DNA from: Bermanella sp041589295
Lineage (GTDB): Bacteria; Pseudomonadota; Gammaproteobacteria; Pseudomonadales; Oceanobacteraceae
NCBI GenBank assembly: GCA_041589295.1
Contig: JBFHVZ010000086.1
Span: 1 to 14,926 of the forward strand
DNA length: 14,926 nucleotides
Direction of reading: 5' to 3'
Part shown: positions 7,401-14,099 of the stretch, one piece after another
Position numbering within the stretch: position 1 is the stretch's first letter
How the letters are laid out: each line of letters starts with the position of its first letter
Position numbers and translations under genes: made by a program
Notes under the pieces: generated by a model
Database searches by the model: none
The model's input: only the letters and a program-made list of their open reading frames with translations
What the model was told of the DNA's origin: nothing

Positions 7401-9063
7401 CGCTAACGCCAAATTCAGCGTTAAACATGATATTCAATGCCGAATATAAGAAATTAGATTCCTTCATGCGCTGATCCAGCGTATGCATGGATTTTTCGCG
7501 CTCATGTTCAGATTCGATACGCTCTATGGCCAGACTCAGCTGTGTGCAAATTTGCTCAACTAACTCGACAATCCCTTCGTCTTCTTCTCTTGGTTTTTGC
7601 GAGTACAGCTCAATGATGCCCATGGGCTGTCCCCATACATACAGGGGGTAAAGCAAGCCAGACTTAAAGTTTTTGGGGATATCCTCTCGCCCAAGTGCCA
7701 TGTCTTCGTTAATGCCATCCAACCAAGTATAAGTACCCTGCCCAATGGCTTCGCCTAGCACCTCTTGACCAATGCGGACTCGGTACTGCTTGCTTTGCTC
7801 GACAAAGTCAGGAAAGTTTTCGACTTCGTCGTTAATCCAAATATTTTGACATACGAAGCTGTTTTTCTGGCTGTTTTCGGCAACATAAGCATTGAGTACC
7901 GGCCATTTTACATAGTGATAAATATTGTTAAGAGCGCTCGTAATGGCATCATGCACGTTAGTGGAACTGCCTATGGACGCCACCGCCTCTTTGACTAAAA
8001 CCGCACGAAACTCACTGTCTTCTAGATCTTTGTAGGAATAAACCTGCTCGGTAACATCTTGCACCAGCGCGGCCATAGAGATGACATTGCCCGCTTTATC
8101 GTAAATAGGGGTGAGATACCAATCACAGGTGATGGGCGTTTTTTCCTTGGTGAAGTTTTCAAATCGCAGTTTACGACTGCCCTGATTCATCAAACACGAG
8201 CGCCACGCATTCACAAATTTTTTCTGATCTTTAAAAATTTTGTGCACCACGCTTTTACCCAACACCTCATCGCTAGAAAAGCGAAATATATTTTCTGCGG
8301 CAGGGTTCCAGCCTTCTACCAAACCTTTACGACCAAATTCCATTACCGCCAACGGCGTATTTTCAATGTGATTGGACAGTCTTGCCTTGGAGCGAATCAG
8401 TTCTTCTTCTGCCTTAATAATCTGGGTGACGTCATGACCCATGATCACCAGATTCTTTTCTTTGGTAGTCGGGTTAATAATGGCTCTCAGCGCCAAGCTG
8501 TACTTGAACAGGTTCTCTTTGGGCGACTGCACCGTCACCGACATATGCGCAAGTTCTTTTTTGCCTGACAGCACAGAATGCAGCGCGTTCTTAATGAGGG
8601 GTTTTTCTTTATCTTGCCAAAACGGCAATTCAAATACATCGTGATCTAGCACACTGGTATGGGACTTACCGGCAAGGTCTAGGGTGGCGTTATTGGCTTC
8701 GATAACTTTTAAGTTTTTATCGCAAATAATCACCAGTTCGTTAAGCGATTCAACTGCGTGACGGAAGCGGAAGTTCTTTTTAGCCAACTCTTGCTGAAGG
8801 TGTTTTTCATGCCTTACCCGTGTCGCAAATGGGTAGATAATCAAAAACGAAAAGGCCAGTACTAAAACCGCAATGGCCATGCCATGAATAACCCGCGGAT
8901 CTAAGTCTATGTATTGGGCGATGTATTCCAACCAATACAGCTGATTATTAATGTCCAGCACAAATAGGATAAACAGTAAAAAAACCGCTGGAATACTATA
9001 GCTTAAGTAATAACCTAACTTTGAGGTGGACTTGCCACGACCTGACTTACTAGATTCAAGCAT
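4462..9063 (-). CDS. Giant hybrid sensor histidine kinase with PAS, GAF, REC and Hpt domains
   Basis: This 1533-residue inner-membrane phosphorelay kinase has, in order: two membrane segments (about 23-37 and 61-78) with a short outside loop; two PAS-like domains (about 98-215 and 228-340); and two GAF-like domains (about 355-515 and 537-645). HisKA follows with H676 in SHEIRTP, then HATPase (N793, DNGIG 826-830, GGTGLG 855-860). A degenerate receiver (about 908-1027) has G962 where the phospho-Asp should be. An intact receiver (1049-1165) has acidic D1056, D1099 and K1153. An acidic low-complexity linker (about 1170-1424) leads to Hpt with H1477 in HKLKSAA. Phosphate should pass H676 to D1099 to H1477. 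The start overlaps the upstream response-regulator gene by 8 nt and has a strong AGGAGGGG (9074-9067), so the two are co-translated. Signals are probably read inside the cell by PAS/GAF, because the outside loop is tiny. The cognate output is not in the window. Confidence 0.93.
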   Translation of the reverse strand: MLESSKSGRGKSTSKLGYYLSYSIPAVFLLFILFVLDINNQLYWLEYIAQYIDLDPRVIHGMAIAVLVLAFSFLIIYPFATRVRHEKHLQQELAKKNFRFRHAVESLNELVIICDKNLKVIEANNATLDLAGKSHTSVLDHDVFELPFWQDKEKPLIKNALHSVLSGKKELAHMSVTVQSPKENLFKYSLALRAIINPTTKEKNLVIMGHDVTQIIKAEEELIRSKARLSNHIENTPLAVMEFGRKGLVEGWNPAAENIFRFSSDEVLGKSVVHKIFKDQKKFVNAWRSCLMNQGSRKLRFENFTKEKTPITCDWYLTPIYDKAGNVISMAALVQDVTEQVYSYKDLEDSEFRAVLVKEAVASIGSSTNVHDAITSALNNIYHYVKWPVLNAYVAENSQKNSFVCQNIWINDEVENFPDFVEQSKQYRVRIGQEVLGEAIGQGTYTWLDGINEDMALGREDIPKNFKSGLLYPLYVWGQPMGIIELYSQKPREEDEGIVELVEQICTQLSLAIERIESEHEREKSMHTLDQRMKESNFLYSALNIMFNAEFGVSDVMSVLVNMVTTAMRYPHLACACIEVNGQRFYSHEWRDTELKTEAPIRDDKKEIGKLIVCYRTEHKDGDLFSKEELTIFDSLANQISAYITRKNTQAALEKAIVEAEAANKAKSEFLATMSHEIRTPMNGIVGMIDLMQYTELDAEQNQMLSTVRDSTFSLLQIINDILDFSKIEAGKLELESTEFNIFDVVEGVVDVLSANASKKDVTFSLYIDNDVPQQLIGDPVRVRQVLFNLLGNAIKFTETKADRVGCVMLKVAWQAGEGLKIEVEDNGIGMSPETVDKLFKPFTQADSATTRKFGGTGLGLSICLHLVDLMGGKIWVESTEGVGSTFHAVMPLTSDDENQRLQLEIVNELKVHMCLMSEQQVVVCEHYLASKHGQLQSHVDNHKMLSFLNNNPGKVDLLIVGPSWPWEERRQVVDAILTHKALNHVRILLLLRHDEHIDIEQNKRLAFLRASPMRKTQFYSRIKQLFDGNKAASPSKTQAEVEVSQFDGTLLVAEDNFTNQAVIRRQLTLLGYTADIANNGAEAFELWKTGKYAMLLSDMHMPEMDGVELTQAIRAQEAKTGGHIPIIAITANAMKGEEEKYLSMGMDDYLSKPIELNLFKQKLAHWVGVLAKGGVKAKVIQSPAMAQLPTQQAIPDEEVQEEEGEAILDSAIDSLSHEPKQARMQELSDEELELEEADAILDSALAGFGEAPPAIADDDVDTTEPPEQEAVAADTVESTVESTVESTVESTAEDTAVNDEGLALDEEGLDDESIARQQAERPSLSDISDEMEARLAALDDLPEDDETEVDLDSPESEAAQVAPEEMAAEQEQGEQEQVVQTQTEDEQIEQENTWEADDAEADDDSDETQSDEPNPDEPKPDEPIVNVSVLVDYVGDDAEMHREILTQFVGPSLDNLQEIHDAVAQQDVEQAGELGHKLKSAARLIGANHLADLCFALEEAGKNQEADTIADLANQIDDAMKAVVGFIKEYTA
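4792..5568 (-). other. Acidic, low-complexity linker between REC and Hpt of the hybrid kinase
   Basis: This stretch codes for about 259 residues (1166-1424) dominated by Glu, Asp, Ser, Gln, Thr, Pro and Ala, with no predicted fold. It contains a fourfold VEST repeat, a PDEP repeat (about 1411-1424) and two copies of an AILDSA motif (1207-1212, 1240-1245). The region gives several long but false plus-strand open frames. Confidence 0.85.
5189..5236 (-). repeat. Four tandem 12-bp repeats coding VEST
   Basis: On the plus strand GTACTTTCTACT occurs at 5189-5200, 5201-5212 and 5213-5224, with a one-base variant at 5225-5236. On the coding strand this gives four Val-Glu-Ser-Thr units (residues 1277-1292) in the acidic linker of the hybrid kinase. 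Because the unit is a multiple of three, slippage changes linker length without a frameshift. Confidence 0.92.
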
Positions 9064-10249
9064 TATCCCCTCCTGCGACTTTCGCTAAGAAGTGATTAAT
9101 ACGTTCAAGTAATTCCGCTTTTTTCGCAGGCTTTACGATAAAGTCTGATGCGCCACTACGCAGACATTCCCGTACCACAACCTTTTCGCTGTGTGCAGTC
9201 AGCATGATAATAATGGTTTTGGCAAACTTAGGGTCGGACTTAAGTTTTTGCGTTACCTTAAGGCCATTCATTCTGGGCATGCGAATGTCCATGAGTATCA
9301 CATGGGGGTTCCATTTTTCGGCTAAGGTTAACGCCTCAATACCATCGGAGGCTACGTTTACACTAAAGCCTTCGGCCTCTAGTATCATGGACATCATCTT
9401 CTGGTTAACCAGCTCGTCTTCTACAACCAATACCCGCCGCTCATCGCTGTCGTCTTCAATCACCGCTGGCTCAGACTTCGCGACTTCGTCTGCCTTTTTA
9501 AATTCGTCTTTCATGCCCGCGATCCAGTCTTCGCGACTTTCTGACTGGCGCTGTTGTTCTTCGGTAAATTTAGAAATTTCGTCTTGCTGAAACTTGTTAT
9601 AAACCCGGTTTAACCCGTCAGGGTCGTTTATGTTTATGGTGCCGGTACCGTTAAGTTCATCTAGTTTGCCTTTTACCCGATCAAACCCTGCACGAATAAT
9701 GTCTTCTAGAGCGTTTTCGTTTTTCTTAGCTTCTTTCTGATATCGGTGACTTTTCTTAACCTGCTCCTGCATGATGTTTTTTAGATTTTTCACTTCTTCC
9801 ATCATGTTGGCTAAACGCTGTTCCATAAGGCGTTTGTAGTTCACATGTTTTAATCGCTCTTTAGCTTGCGTAATCGCAAACTTAAGACGATGAATATCGA
9901 ATAAGGGTTTGTACACAACATAGTCGTCTAAGGTTTGTCCAGCGCATAGCTGGTAGGCCTTTTCTGCCTCTTTGCCATCACACATCAAGATGGTTTGGTG
10001 GGGAGTGTCCATGGCCTTTTCGCTAAACATTAAAAAGGTCATGTAAAACTTATGGGCTTGTTCCACGCGGCTATGGCACAGCACAAGGACTTCGATGGTT
10101 TCCTTATCGAACTGTTCCACTGCCCATTCGGTGTCCTGCGCTTGTTCTATCACCACAGTGGGTGACGACGACAGACGAATGGTTTCTTCGATATCAAACT
10201 GGTTATCGCCAACAATTAATAACCGTGTTCGACGTTTAAATTCCTTCAT
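9056..10249 (-). CDS. Response regulator with two receiver-like domains and no output domain
   Basis: The 397-residue soluble protein has an N-terminal receiver-like domain (about 8-130; LLIVGDNQ at 10-17, VVYKP at 111-115). In it the phosphorylation site position is C58 in VLVLCHS, so it cannot accept phosphate in the usual way. A charged, probably coiled-coil segment follows (about 128-265). A complete C-terminal receiver (272-390) has E277/D278, phospho-Asp D321 in ILMDIRMP, T351 and K373. No DNA-binding, GGDEF, EAL or other output domain follows. It is the first gene of a two-gene operon and its stop overlaps the start of the hybrid kinase by 8 nt, so it is the likely partner of that kinase. 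It may act as phosphate sink, scaffold or protein-binding switch. The ATG at 10249 has only a weak ribosome site; no better in-frame start was found. Confidence 0.88.
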   Translation of the reverse strand: MKEFKRRTRLLIVGDNQFDIEETIRLSSSPTVVIEQAQDTEWAVEQFDKETIEVLVLCHSRVEQAHKFYMTFLMFSEKAMDTPHQTILMCDGKEAEKAYQLCAGQTLDDYVVYKPLFDIHRLKFAITQAKERLKHVNYKRLMEQRLANMMEEVKNLKNIMQEQVKKSHRYQKEAKKNENALEDIIRAGFDRVKGKLDELNGTGTININDPDGLNRVYNKFQQDEISKFTEEQQRQSESREDWIAGMKDEFKKADEVAKSEPAVIEDDSDERRVLVVEDELVNQKMMSMILEAEGFSVNVASDGIEALTLAEKWNPHVILMDIRMPRMNGLKVTQKLKSDPKFAKTIIIMLTAHSEKVVVRECLRSGASDFIVKPAKKAELLERINHFLAKVAGGDNA

Positions 10250-10371
10250 GGGTACCGCTACATAAACAGTCCTTGCCTTCGTTTAGACTAGCAGAGGTCT
10301 GGCTGTTGGCTGCATTGAGAAGTGCCTTGGTGTGCCATTGTTTACTTGGAGGCACGACTTAATTTAAAAGT

Positions 10372-10388
10372 TGAGGGTAATACCCACA
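10372..10388. promoter_or_regulatory. 17-bp imperfect palindrome between divergent signalling operons
   Basis: The core GGGTA-A-TACCC (10375-10385) is a perfect 5-bp dyad with a one-base centre; it extends to TG..CA (10372-10388) with one mismatched pair. It lies roughly midway between the divergent start codons at 10249 and 10536, so a bound protein could affect both operons. The regulator is unknown. Confidence 0.3.
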
Positions 10389-10535
10389 CAGCAGCCAATT
10401 CGTTGTCGCAAGTACTGCAATTTACGTACGTTTTTTTGACAGGACCTCGGTCATTTCATCGGCTCGCTCTCTATCAAACCAACTTGTCTGGTTGAACTAC
10501 ACTAGGTAAATGGTCTGCCAAAAGGAATGTCAACC

Positions 10536-11546
10536 ATGATGCCTGTATTAACCCACCAACAAACCAAGCCCAAACGTTTGGGTGCGCTTTCACAACTATT
10601 TATTTGCATGCTGCTGTGCGCCACTGGCTTTACTGGCTCGACACACGCTGAGGTACACAGTGTTACCCAGTCCAGTACGGTGAAGATTCTGACCAATAAT
10701 TGGACCAGTCAAATTGTATTGAGCCATGTAACCGGTCAACTGCTGCAACAACTTGGCTACAAAGTGCAGTACCTCGAAACGGATGTTGCCGAACAATGGG
10801 GCGCATTAGCCCATGGTGCTGCCGATATACAAATTGAAGTGTGGGAAGGCACCATGGCCGACGCTTTCGACCGCTTAGTAAAAAGCGGCAAGATGCTGGA
10901 TGCCGGTACGCACGATGCTAAGACGCGAGAAGATTGGTGGTACCCAGAATACGTCGAAAAGATCTGCCCAGGTTTGCCAGACTGGCAAGCCCTATCAAAG
11001 TGCTCCACCTTGTTTTCAAAAAACGGTATGTCTGGTCCGGGTATCTATGTGGCAGGCCCTTGGGAAAAACCCGACGAGGCGCGTATTCGCGCATTGGGCA
11101 TGAACTTCGTTGTAAACGTGGTTGAGAAAGGCGACGACCTTTGGGTGGCTTTAAAAGAAGCCAAAGCCAATCAAAAACCCATCGTGCTATTTAACTGGAC
11201 GCCCAACTGGGTTGAAAGCGTATACGCAGGAAAATTTATTGAGTTTCCAACCCACCATCCTGACTGCGAGACCAATCCCAAGTGGGGGGTGAATCCAAAT
11301 CGCGTGTATGACTGTGGTAACCCCAAAGGCGGCTGGTTAAAAAAAGCGGTATCAAAGCGTCTTAAACGGGATGCCGCCTGCGCATATCAATTTGTGCGCA
11401 ATACCAACTTTAACAATGCACAAATTGCTCGTGCTGCTGCCTATGTGGATGTGGAGTCCATGGGCTACGAAGACGCCGCGCGCCGCTGGATAAAAGACAA
11501 CAAAGCCACTTGGGAAAACTGGATACCCAGCAAATGCAGCCCATAA
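10536..11546 (+). CDS. ProX/ChoX-like periplasmic binding protein (glycine betaine/choline type)
   Basis: This 336-residue protein matches the OpuAC-type substrate-binding proteins of glycine betaine, proline betaine and choline ABC systems. Residues 14-38 form a Sec signal peptide with cleavage likely after STHA (38). Aromatic residues at the expected cage positions are W56 (TNNW), W103 (IEVWEG), W134/W135/Y136 and W221 (FNWTPNW), as used by ChoX and ProX to hold a trimethylammonium group. Cysteine pairs C144/C156 and C244/C260 could form disulfides. AAGGA ends at 10526, touching the ATG at 10527, so that start is rejected in favour of ATG 10536 (9-nt spacing) or 10539. No permease or ATPase gene follows; the next gene is a hybrid kinase overlapping by 13 nt. 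I infer that it is a sensor subunit of that kinase. TTGACA at 10436-10441 is a good -35, but no -10 follows it. Confidence 0.88.
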   Translation: MMPVLTHQQTKPKRLGALSQLFICMLLCATGFTGSTHAEVHSVTQSSTVKILTNNWTSQIVLSHVTGQLLQQLGYKVQYLETDVAEQWGALAHGAADIQIEVWEGTMADAFDRLVKSGKMLDAGTHDAKTREDWWYPEYVEKICPGLPDWQALSKCSTLFSKNGMSGPGIYVAGPWEKPDEARIRALGMNFVVNVVEKGDDLWVALKEAKANQKPIVLFNWTPNWVESVYAGKFIEFPTHHPDCETNPKWGVNPNRVYDCGNPKGGWLKKAVSKRLKRDAACAYQFVRNTNFNNAQIARAAAYVDVESMGYEDAARRWIKDNKATWENWIPSKCSP

Positions 11547-13873
11547 AAACACACTCCGTCGCCACGCAACTCATGCGCATTGTTTTTGCGCTGTATTGCG
11601 TGGTCGCGGTCATTGTAACCAGTATTCATATTGTAAAAGAATACAACTACACCCAAGCCAGTATTGAACGTGAGCTTACATCAAGCGAACGCATTTTCGG
11701 CGACGTTTTGGGCAAGGCCCTGTGGAGTCTAGACCGCGACCAACTAACGGACATATTAAACAGCATTATGGAACTGCCCGTTGTGGTGGGGGTTGAGATT
11801 GTGGATTTAGAAGACAATCCGTTTGACACCAAGGGCATCATTGCAACAGGGGAAAATCAGCGCATTCGAAGCGATCTGCTTGTTTATCGATTTCCGATTC
11901 ACTACCAATATCAAGATCAAGACATAGACATGGGCTTTGCGCTCGTTTATTCAAGTTCAGATGTCGTGCTGGACCGCATTGGAATTGGGTTTTTCTTTCT
12001 AGCTGTCAATGCCATCTTTAAAGGCATCGCGTTGTGGGCAATTTTTTTATGGATAAGCCGCCGCCTGTTAGCCACCCCGCTTGCAACTCTGACCCAAAAA
12101 GTACAACAGGTTCGGTTTGACACACTAACACCCTTGGATATTTCACCAGACAAACACAAACCCAACGAAATAGATGCCTTGGCGCTGGCTTTTTCAAACA
12201 TGGTGGATCAGCTAATCGAAAGTAAAGAGGAATTGCTGAGATTTAATCAATCCCTTGAAGGCACGGTGCAAGAACGCACTCAAGATTTAATGGCGCAAAA
12301 GAAAATTGCTGAGCATGCATTAAAAGTGAAATCCGAATTTTTAGCCACTATGAGTCATGAAATTCGCACCCCCATGAACGGCGTTTTGGGCATGTTAAAT
12401 TTAATGGCAAAAACCCAACTAAGCAGCAAGCAGTATGACTATTTAGAAATGGCCCGTTCCAGTGCGCAAAGTTTATTGGTCATCATTAACGACATTTTGG
12501 ACTTTTCTAAAATTGAAGCGGGCAAAGTTGAAATAGAAAAAGTTGAATTTGAACTACTGCCATTAATCCACAGTTTGATGCATGTACTTATTAACAAAAG
12601 CGATAAGAAAAACATTGAACTCATGGTCGATACCACGGAATTAAAGCACCCACATCTAATTGGCGACCCACATCGTTTACGGCAAATCATCACAAACCTT
12701 ACCGACAACGCCATTAAATTTACCGAAGTAGGTTGGGTTACCGTGACATTTAAGTCTAGCGTAAAGCCTGACGAGCCAGAACGTGTACAGTTGATCTGCG
12801 ATGTGCAAGACACAGGGATTGGCATTCCCGTAAACAAGCTCGATCGGCTTTTTGAAAATTTTAATCAAGTGGACTCTTCTACAACACGGCGCTACGGCGG
12901 TACAGGTCTGGGCTTGGCCATCTCGAAACGTCTGGCGCAACTGATGGGTGGCGATATTAAGGTAAGCAGTCAGGAAGGCCAAGGCAGCTCATTTAAACTC
13001 TCGCTAACCCTGAGCCAATTGCCATGGCGAGAAGTCCGTGTTCCCGACCTTAACGAAAAATGCATTGCCTTGGTATTTAGCACCGAAGAACAAGGTAAAA
13101 TTCTAGAAAAGCCCTTGCTAGCCAAAGGTGCGACAACCATTAAAGGTACCGACGCAAATCACTTACTGCAAAAGCTGCAAAATAACCCACGTTTAACACC
13201 ACCGACCTATATCGTCATCGAAGTGAAAAATGAAAAAGACGCGCAGGTACAGATCATCACGTTACGCACTCAAACAATTCTCTCGACCAGTCAGATTATT
13301 CCGGTAACCACCGCCCAACATGAACTCCACGACGATGCACTGCAAACCCTTGCGCTGCCATTGTGCTTGCTTAAACCGATCACTCACTATGACCTTATGG
13401 CCGCGCTTTGGCGCATTCAAAATCCAGACGTCGTTGCTGACGACACACCCGAAAGCGAATCCGTTGAACCGCTGTCAAAACATAAACGCCAGCGCATTTT
13501 GTTGGTTGAAGATAATTTTATAAATCAACAAGTGGCCATTGAACTCCTCGAAGAACAAGGCCATACCGTGGTCACGGCAGACAACGGCGAACGCGCTGTG
13601 GCCTTGTTACAACAAACCCCCAGTGATGAAGCCTTCGATTTAATATTTATGGATTGCCAGATGCCGGTAATGGATGGCTACACCGCCAGTGAGATTATTC
13701 GCCGCGGCGAAGGCAATTTATCCGCCTATCGGGACACGCCCATCATTGCCATGACCGCGAACACACTCGAAGGCGATAAAGAGCGCTGCCTTGAGGCCGG
13801 CATGACCAACTACCTACCCAAGCCCATTGTGGCAGAAGACCTCTACCAATTAATCGAACAACTCACGGCTTGA
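11534..13873 (+). CDS. Hybrid sensor histidine kinase paired with the binding protein
   Basis: The 779-residue inner-membrane kinase has TM1 (about 16-34) and an outside domain of roughly 115 residues containing LWSLDRDQL (63-71). TM2 (about 150-174), a HAMP-like linker (about 175-235) and a short coiled coil follow. HisKA carries H275 (SHEIRTP) and the HATPase has N392, DTGIG 426-430 and GGTGLG 455-460. A degenerate receiver (about 508-628) keeps KP at 614-615 but lacks the phospho-Asp. The intact C-terminal receiver (653-777) has E659/D660, D707, T741 and K763. There is no Hpt, so phosphate on D707 must leave through a separate Hpt protein. ATG 11534 lies inside the end of the binding-protein gene (13-nt overlap) and has only a weak GGA nearby, so translation is probably coupled; a TTG at 11510 would also be in frame. 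The outside domain is the expected docking site for the binding protein (inference). Confidence 0.92.
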   Translation: MQPIKTHSVATQLMRIVFALYCVVAVIVTSIHIVKEYNYTQASIERELTSSERIFGDVLGKALWSLDRDQLTDILNSIMELPVVVGVEIVDLEDNPFDTKGIIATGENQRIRSDLLVYRFPIHYQYQDQDIDMGFALVYSSSDVVLDRIGIGFFFLAVNAIFKGIALWAIFLWISRRLLATPLATLTQKVQQVRFDTLTPLDISPDKHKPNEIDALALAFSNMVDQLIESKEELLRFNQSLEGTVQERTQDLMAQKKIAEHALKVKSEFLATMSHEIRTPMNGVLGMLNLMAKTQLSSKQYDYLEMARSSAQSLLVIINDILDFSKIEAGKVEIEKVEFELLPLIHSLMHVLINKSDKKNIELMVDTTELKHPHLIGDPHRLRQIITNLTDNAIKFTEVGWVTVTFKSSVKPDEPERVQLICDVQDTGIGIPVNKLDRLFENFNQVDSSTTRRYGGTGLGLAISKRLAQLMGGDIKVSSQEGQGSSFKLSLTLSQLPWREVRVPDLNEKCIALVFSTEEQGKILEKPLLAKGATTIKGTDANHLLQKLQNNPRLTPPTYIVIEVKNEKDAQVQIITLRTQTILSTSQIIPVTTAQHELHDDALQTLALPLCLLKPITHYDLMAALWRIQNPDVVADDTPESESVEPLSKHKRQRILLVEDNFINQQVAIELLEEQGHTVVTADNGERAVALLQQTPSDEAFDLIFMDCQMPVMDGYTASEIIRRGEGNLSAYRDTPIIAMTANTLEGDKERCLEAGMTNYLPKPIVAEDLYQLIEQLTA

Positions 13874-13933
13874 ACCAAAGTCCCAGCTTTAAAATAAGCA
13901 CTTGCCTTTCGTTTAAAATGACAGTTGAATGGG

Positions 13934-13954
13934 AGTCATACCTGAGGTTTGACT
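13934..13954. promoter_or_regulatory. 21-bp near-perfect palindrome upstream of the PhoH-family gene
   Basis: Arms AGTCA-T-ACCT (13934-13943) and AGGT-T-TGACT (13945-13954) pair around a single central G with only one mismatched pair. It lies 60 nt after the kinase stop and about 145 nt before the PhoH start codon. No U tract follows, so it does not look like an intrinsic terminator; a dimeric regulator site is more likely. Confidence 0.42.
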
Positions 13955-14099
13955 GCATCCACCCCTAGACTTGGATGACGGTCCGCGCAGTACAGGCTTG
14001 TCAGTGGGTCAATGGCTCGGAACTGTTAGAGTCCTTTTTTTGCACCGCAGTGAACGCAGCCCCTGACCCTTGAAGTGATGCCAGCTCAAGGAGAGTTGA

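Noticed and set aside
8059..8568. Plus-strand 169-codon open frame inside the hybrid kinase
   Set aside because: It is antisense to the PAS-domain coding part of the kinase. The product has no recognisable motif and is rich in Phe/His/Arg as expected for a shadow frame.
10436..10464. TTGACA as a full sigma-70 promoter for the binding-protein operon
   Set aside because: No sequence resembling a -10 box occurs 16-18 nt downstream; kept only as a possible half site.
11510..11533. TTG at 11510 as the start of the second hybrid kinase
   Set aside because: It would add eight residues inside the binding-protein gene with no ribosome site; ATG 11534 just before the overlapping stop is the simpler choice, though not proven.
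12439..12982. Minus-strand open frames of 101 and 132 codons
   Set aside because: They are antisense to the HisKA/HATPase coding part of the second kinase and have no motif or ribosome site.
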